Assembly: GCA_036346375.1 (NCBI GenBank)
Contig: JAYEVE010000231.1
Location: forward strand, 1,087,146-1,151,145
Length of the DNA stretch: 64,000 bases
Direction of reading: 5' to 3'
Origin: Guadua angustifolia
Taxonomy: Eukaryota > Streptophyta > Magnoliopsida > Poales > Poaceae
The translations under genes were made by a program, and so were the position numbers. Each line of letters starts with the position of its first letter. Position 1 is the stretch's first letter. Positions 58,691-64,000 of this stretch are shown one piece after another. The notes below the pieces were generated by a model. It made no database searches. It was not told the origin of the DNA and worked only from the letters and a program-made list of their open reading frames with translations.

Positions 58691-59196
58691 ATTGATTATG
58701 GTATTTGGTACTCTTCTTCCTCTTGTCTATCCCTTAGAGCCTTTTTTGATGCTAACTTTGCTGGCTGTAGGATAGATAGGAAGAGCACTTCTAGCACTTG
58801 CCAATTCATTGGCACTTCTCGTGTTTCTTCGTCATCTAGGAAGCAGTCCGAAGTTGCACAGTCTACCGCTGAGGCCAAGTAAGTTGTTGTAGCCAAGTGC
58901 TCTGGATGAGGTTGACCTTGCGGGACTTTGGGTTAGAGATAGAGAGTGTTCCACTTTTCTGTGATAACACTACATTATCCTGCATTGCTAAGAACCGATC
59001 AGGCAGACTCGGGACCAAGCACATTGATGTCAGATATCACTTTCTTAGAGACCATATGGAGAAAGGAGACATAGTGCTTCAGTTTGTGGAGAGTAAACAC
59101 CAGTTGGCTGATATCTTTACCAAGCTTTTTGATAGCTCTAGATTTGTTGCCTTAAGGAGTGAGCTTGGAGTTGTGTGCCCTTACGGCCTATTGTGA
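58690..59196 (+). pseudogene. Element F RNase H (broken)
   Basis: R-K-S-T-S-S-T-C-Q-F-I-G (about 58780-58815) and S-T-A-E-A-K (58862-58879), followed by a stop and frameshift. Then K-H-I-D-V-R-Y-H-F-L-R-D-H (59017-59055) and Q-L-A-D-I-F-T-K, ending at TGA 59194-59196. Confidence 0.87.
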
Positions 59197-60905
59197 AGGG
59201 GAGCTGATTTGTATAGTATGTATTATATATCTTCTTCCAGTTTTTCCTTTCTTTTGTTTTGCTCTGGGTGTGTTTGGGTTTATTCTCTAGAGTTATGAGT
59301 TCACTTCACTTAGACTTCTAGCATGCTTTGCATGGATCTCTTATCTTGTGCTTTAGGTTGCTATCATGCTTAATTAGTTGTTCTTTCTTCTCTCTAGGTT
59401 GAGTTCCCTCACAGTCTTATAAGTCTAGCAGGTGTTGAGCCCCTTGGGTAGACAGGGTCTCTGTGTACTCCTTAGTTTGGGATCTAAAGGCAGTTTTCCT
59501 ATGTCAGTCATTGGGGAAGATGATAGCGAGTCTGAGCCGTAGTATTCTCTACTATCTTTTCTATGCTCTATAGCCACCCAGTTCGCAATTTCTTAATTTT
59601 TTCTCTCCATTCTGTGTTTCTGGTTTTTGATTGAGTTATTTTTTGTTCCTTCAATTGATATCATTCTTGAGCTTAATCTTGCTAATAACTCAACTTAAAC
59701 CAGATTTGTACTTAAAATTTAGTCACATGTTGAGAGGGAGTTTAAGAATCTGTCTCATGCATTACATATAGACTTGATTTTCTATTTTATAAACTTTGTC
59801 TATTATGCAAATGATCTATTTTTCATGTTATACACCATGCAACATTACTTGAAGAAAATTACTAACTTAGATATGTCCAATTTCATTTATCTTGCTAATC
59901 TTGCAAAAATTAAAAATGAGCTTTAATAGAAAAACTTGATAAACAAATGTTACGTTTACTTGCTAAGTTTCTTCTCTAGGTGTATTTGCCAAGATTTGTG
60001 AAATTCTGGAATTCTCTAGAGTACCTATAACAACTTGGATGAATCTTGTTTAATCCATACTTGAGTCCTTCACTAGCTTAACAATCAAAATGCTAAAATG
60101 AAAGTGAAGCAAAATTGACTCTTTTTGTGCGCATTAGACTCAACACCTCATATTCACAAGACGTCTTCTTATTGTACTTGAGATGAACTTGGAATGTGTT
60201 GTGTATGACCAAGATCATTCTCTTAAGAGTTTCTCTTGAGATGATCGAATATGGCTTGAGTCAATTGCTTTAAAAATGCAAAAAAAACATATGTGGGTAA
60301 AGAATGCAAATAATGTCAAACATTTGCACCCCGCTATGTGTTTCAAAGCTCAAAAGAAAAATTTGCATCAAACTGAACATAAGCTTGAAGGACCTTGTAT
60401 GCACTTCTAGATTCCCCAAAGTGTTGGTTGAACTCTAGGTTTTCTATTTGATCCGTTGAATAGCTTTGCATCTAGGGTTGAAACTAATGCTAAATATTGC
60501 TCATGTTCAATCTTGCTACAAATGACATATTTTAAATAAATCTTGCTAGCAAAATTTCTTATTTGCACTTGGACATGTCTTGGTTTAGTCCATTTTTTCA
60601 TTAACTAGTTTGGTGTCATAATTTGTCTTTGTGGTCACTTGGATAATTTTCAAATCTCCTTTAGGCTACATTTCATACATAGAAAGGAGAAAATGTTATC
60701 ATGATGCCTATATTGCGAAAAGGGGGAGAAATCATTAGAAAAGGCATCATTAACAACAAAAATATGAACGAATCTTGATTCTTATGTTGATTCTTATGAT
60801 CTTGGTAAATCTTTGCTATCTTCTTTGGATCATAAGCATGTTTGTTGTGTTATTAAATTTTAGGGCTTTCGTGGAAAACTTACTCTTTCTTGAGGATAGC
60901 TCTAA
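59197..60905 (+). other. 3' untranslated region of element F
   Basis: AT-rich, without a coding frame of note. An AAAAGGGGGAGA run at 60718-60729 looks like an additional internal polypurine tract. No env-like frame was found. Confidence 0.6.
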
Positions 60906-61204
60906 GGGCTTGTTTGGTAGAGCTCCCTCTGATTCTGATTCTCTGTTAGAAGTGATTCTTCGAGAGAAGTGATTCTGTGGCTGAAAGTGATTCTCTAACG
61001 AATCCATATGATAAACTCTATAGAGAAACTCGACTCTTTCTTAGGAGTGAATCAGGAGAAGCGCTTTTTTCAGCTCTCGGCTCCTAGTTCATTCGGAGAA
61101 TCACTTCACCAGAATCACCACGGGAGCGATTATCGAAAGCTGCATTTAGCGAGCTCCAGATTCACTCCTGAGAAGCTGGGAGCAGAGCTCTACCAAACAG
61201 GGCC
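60906..61204. mobile_element. 299-bp Tourist-like MITE, TSD TAA
   Basis: Inverted termini GGGCTTGTTTGGTAGAGCTC (60906) and, reversed, GGCCCTGTTTGGTAGAGCTC (61204) match at 18 of 20 positions. TAA flanks both sides (60903-60905, 61205-61207). A 3-bp TAA target and GGxCxTGTTTGG termini indicate a PIF/Harbinger (Tourist) MITE. The interior is rich in AGTGATTCT and its complement, so the whole could fold on itself. No coding capacity. Confidence 0.9.
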
Positions 61205-61340
61205 TAAATTATTTTCGCCAACTTGGTAATGTTCTCTCTTTTCATTTTTAATCAAGTTTGGCTTTACATTTAAATTGCTTTCTTCTATCTTTCTTCAAAC
61301 TTAATCTTATGCCTTTTCATGTGTTTATCAATATACTCAT

Positions 61341-61352
61341 CAAGGGAGAGAT
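61341..61352 (+). other. Polypurine tract before the F/G LTR
   Basis: CAAGGGAGAGAT directly precedes TGAAGAACC, the LTR start. Confidence 0.75.
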
Positions 61353-62994
61353 TGAAGAACCATGTGAAGGTCTATCCATGTTTGTGATGAGTAATTGACT
61401 GAATTTGAGCTTGGTTTACTTTGGAATTAAATTTGATTTGAATTGGATTTTCAATTTGAAGCAATTTGAGATTTGTTTGTCTTTTCAGTACTACTGGCCT
61501 GGGGGCGGTAGCACTAGATCTTCTGAGTGTGATTGGTTTGATTAATGATTTTGTGATGATTATTGCATATCCTTTTGGGCATTGCTATGTGATGGGTTTT
61601 CCTTGTCTTTGAAGGTTGCAGGACGACGGTGCTCGATCATGATGAGGCAGAGGACGATTGAGATTAGGTGAGGTATGTCAGAGGTCCAAACGATCAGGGA
61701 TCGCCGAAAGATGATCGGAGACGGAGTTCGTGCAAGCCAAGAAGACAAGGAAAGGAGTTGATGCTAGCTAGATGCCACGTGGATCGATGAGAGCCGTTAG
61801 ATCGCGGTCTAGTTGATAGGTTAGCGGGTCTAGGTAGTATGCTTTGAAACCGTGCAAGAAAACCCATTATATGTGTGGGTTTTGGGTTAGCCCTTGCATG
61901 GCTATGTGAGTTTGGATGAGTGCTCTAGGATTGAGGGACTTATCCAAGGGTGGTAGGTGGCCCAAGAGTAGTATAAATAGAGGGGGAGGGGTAGCCTCCT
62001 CCTCTTGAAGGTTGTAGAGATTTTTGTGCTCCTTTGAGGTTTGCCCACTTTGTTGTGAGGCTTTGTAAACCTCCTCCTTCCAGAAATGCAAATCTTTTTC
62101 ATTCACGCTTGAATTTACATTACGCATTTACTTTATGTTTTAAATTCAACATTTAAATTCCTACAAATTACTTTCTCGCAATTTATTTTCTTGTAATTTG
62201 GATTTGCCTCCCTTCCTTCTAAATACTGCTGATCTTAGATATCTTGAGTGTATTCATATGGTTTTACATCTCTTTTACACTCTAGGATAGACAAGAGATC
62301 AACTTTTCTATCAAGTTGCAACTCTATCCAGAACTTATTCTTCGCGTAGTAATCAGTGTTTGATTTTTAGAAAAATAATTTTTGAGTGATTCTTATTGGA
62401 CAAGGTGCAGAACTCTCATACTCACATGTGAAAAAATTAGGGAGTCCACTGGCCGCACCATTTAAGCGCCATGAGGTGAATACCGAGCTCCAAACTTTCT
62501 ACTCGAAGTTCCTGATAATCTGTGATGTTTGATTTTTACTGATATTTCTACAAGGAGTTTTGAGGGAGTCTTAGCTAGAGTGCTTCATGGCTCATTTTCT
62601 CATAGGGAGAAAAAATTCAAAATTTTTAGAGCACCAGAAACCCACCAACCACCTGCTACAAGTAAGGACAATTTCTAAAAAATCTGCATTTGCTTTTCAG
62701 AAAGTGACTTTTGTGATTTGGCTTAGTCTCCTTTCTAAAAAGTAAGGTTTGATTTGGTTACTTTTTATTTGAACACTTGATAACCATGATTATGATAAAA
62801 AAATTCCCCACATATTCCATGGTTCTCATCCATGCAAGATAGGGGTACACATAGTTGTCTAGTTGTTCGGGTTTTGGCGAGTTGATGAATTTGATTTACG
62901 TGATATTTTTGATGTCTTAGTTGTAGTATTTTTGTGGGGTAAAATTTTATTTTGCGACCATTCACCCCCCTCTGTTCGCCATCTCGATCCTTCA
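61353..62994 (+). repeat. LTR shared by copia fragments F and G (1,642 bp)
   Basis: Starts TGAAGAACC after the polypurine tract and ends GATCCTTCA before a PBS, so both edges are defined by function and the termini pair (TGAAG/CTTCA). A TATAAATA box lies at 61972-61979. A copy of its 3' part (from about 62669) recurs at 63891-64000. Confidence 0.88.
61972..61979 (+). promoter_or_regulatory. TATA box of the F/G LTR
   Basis: TATAAATA in AGTAGTATAAATAGAGG, 620 bp into the LTR. Confidence 0.7.
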
Positions 62995-62996
62995 AT

Positions 62997-63008
62997 TGGT
63001 ATCAGAGC
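62997..63008 (+). other. Primer binding site (initiator tRNA-Met) of copia element G
   Basis: TGGTATCAGAGC two bases after the LTR end, the usual Ty1/copia PBS. Confidence 0.93.
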
Positions 63009-63049
63009 TGGTTTTTCTCTTTTATAGATCTTGACCGGTCTCGAGAGCC

Positions 63050-63890
63050 ATGGTGATGGAAAAATATCCCACCAAGCCTCCCATCTTTTCTTGAGTCAAT
63101 TTTTCTTTTTAGAAGTCTCTGATGGAGTCATACATCGCTGCCTAGAGCATCCTGATATGGCAGAAGGTGAAGCTCTCATATGAGGTTTCTGCCGATGAGA
63201 ATGTCACGGTCGGCAATATGGCTGACGTTGAGGCAAATGCTAAGGTAAGGAACATTCTCAAACAGGAACTCGGCCATAGTGAGTATGATAGAATTGCTCA
63301 CCTGTGATCTACTCATGAGATTTGAGTGACCCTCGATGCTTACCATGAGAGCACTACCCAAATCAAGACCGTGAGGTAGGATCAGCACAAGCATGAATAT
63401 AACAAAATTGAACAACACGCTAGTGAGAGTCTTAACGAGTGCTTTGGTCGGTTTACGAATATTTTGAGCGACCTTCGAGCAGTCGGTTGCACATACCTTG
63501 ACTCGAATAATGCTCAACATTTATTGACCGCACTCAACCTTCGAGTTTGGGAAATGAAAGTGACCACCATCAAGGACACTACCGACTTGTTGACCTTGAC
63601 TCTTGACGGGCTCTATTCCTGACTCAAGACTCATGAGATTGATGTTGTCTCTAGCAAGACGAAATCTCAGTCGATGGCCTTGGTCATTGATCCTATTGGA
63701 TCTTCTGTTGATCTTTCTACTAGATTTTCTCTCTCCGCCCTTTGCGAGCTAAGTGATGACCAACTGAAAAAATTTCCAGAAAATAAGCTTGCTCTTTTAG
63801 CTCATAAATTCTCTCATGCATACAAGAGGGTGAGAGAGAGGAAGAGAGGTGGCATGATCACTTGCTTCGAATGTGGTGACTTTTGTGGAT
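63050..63890 (+). pseudogene. Copia gag (UBN2-type) of element G, truncated
   Basis: ATG near 63050 (M-V-M-E-K-Y). The frame is collinear with copia UBN2 gag throughout: I-W-Q-K-V-K, then A-K-V-R-N-I-L, E-S-L-N-E-C-F-G-R-F-T, and L-T-A-L-N-L-R-V-W-E-M-K (about 63523-63558). It is interrupted by at least six TGA/TAG codons that look like CGA, CAG or TGG originals. It breaks in the first zinc knuckle (C-F-E-C-G at about 63867), where LTR sequence takes over. Confidence 0.82.
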
Positions 63891-64000
63891 AATTTCTGAA
63901 AAATCTGCTTTTGCTTTTCAGAAAGTGACTTTTGTGATTTGGCTTAGTCTCCTTTCTAAAAGTAAGGTTTGATTTAGTTCCTTTTTATTTGAACACTTGA
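63891..64000 (+). repeat. Partial second copy of the F/G LTR (continues past the window)
   Basis: AATTTCTGAAAAATCTGC onward matches 62669-62780 with few differences. Gag is joined straight to the inside of the LTR, so protease, pol and the LTR's first 1.3 kb are missing. Confidence 0.88.

Larger units (their letters stand above)
56884..61352 (+). mobile_element. Element F: 3' half of a Ty1/copia element
   Basis: Starts abruptly inside integrase and continues integrase, RT, RNase H (the copia order, with integrase before RT). It then has a long 3' untranslated region with a MITE and a polypurine tract before the LTR at 61353. Gag, protease and the integrase N-terminus are missing. The LTR after it is followed by a PBS and a gag (G), so F and G share one LTR. 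The lineage is not assigned. Confidence 0.85.

Overview
This is a nuclear, intergenic, transposon-packed stretch from a large-genome plant, almost certainly a grass. The evidence is the mix of element types: Ty3/gypsy chromoviruses with LTRs of about 3 kb, Tat-lineage gypsy elements with a second RNase H and an antisense Transposase_28-type ORF, a Sirevirus-like Ty1/copia element, a CACTA end, a hAT derivative and a Tourist-like MITE. No host gene, tRNA, rRNA or CRISPR was found. The species cannot be named from this sequence.

Layout. 1-409 is the end of a CACTA transposon whose body lies left of the window. 410-2730 holds no gene I can support. 2731-7139 is a decayed gypsy chromovirus (element A, minus strand: LTR, chromodomain, integrase, RNase H, part of RT). 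About 7140-15275 is a second member of that family (element B, minus strand) with 3' LTR, pol, protease and gag but no 5' LTR. From about 15276 a third member (element C, plus strand) begins as an LTR remnant. Its gag, protease, RT, RNase H, integrase, chromodomain and part of its 3' LTR are spread over nearly 35 kb, because other elements have inserted into it.

Four of the five completed insertions in C have base-exact ends and target-site duplications, and the fifth does too: a 3.57-kb solo LTR (15546-19111, TATAT), a 722-bp solo LTR (20951-21672, ATAAT), an 801-bp hAT derivative (22183-22983, CTAGTGAA), an 11.2-kb Sirevirus-like element without pol (23136-34353, GTTCG) and an 11.1-kb Tat element D (37313-48449, AGCTC). 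A second Tat element, E, enters C's 3' LTR at 50026. E is cut off at about 56884 by a Ty1/copia pol fragment (F), which is followed by an LTR (61353-62994), a primer binding site and a gag (G) broken at the right edge. A 299-bp Tourist-like MITE (60906-61204, TAA) sits in F's 3' untranslated region.

How the parts relate. None of the polyproteins is intact. Frameshifts, stop codons of the CAG-to-TAG or TGG-to-TGA/TAG kind, and lost catalytic residues run through all of them, as expected of methylated, silenced retroelements. The most distinctive item is the Sirevirus-like element. It keeps LTRs, PBS, polypurine tract and a two-zinc-knuckle gag, but has about 4 kb of non-coding DNA instead of pol. 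Its LTRs are studded with the palindrome ATCGGA-CTA-TCCGAT, and the spacer repeats a motif copied from its own PBS/LTR junction. Other notable items are the antisense ORFs of D and E, a 40-bp perfect inverted duplication in B's pol, and a short open frame in C's leader.
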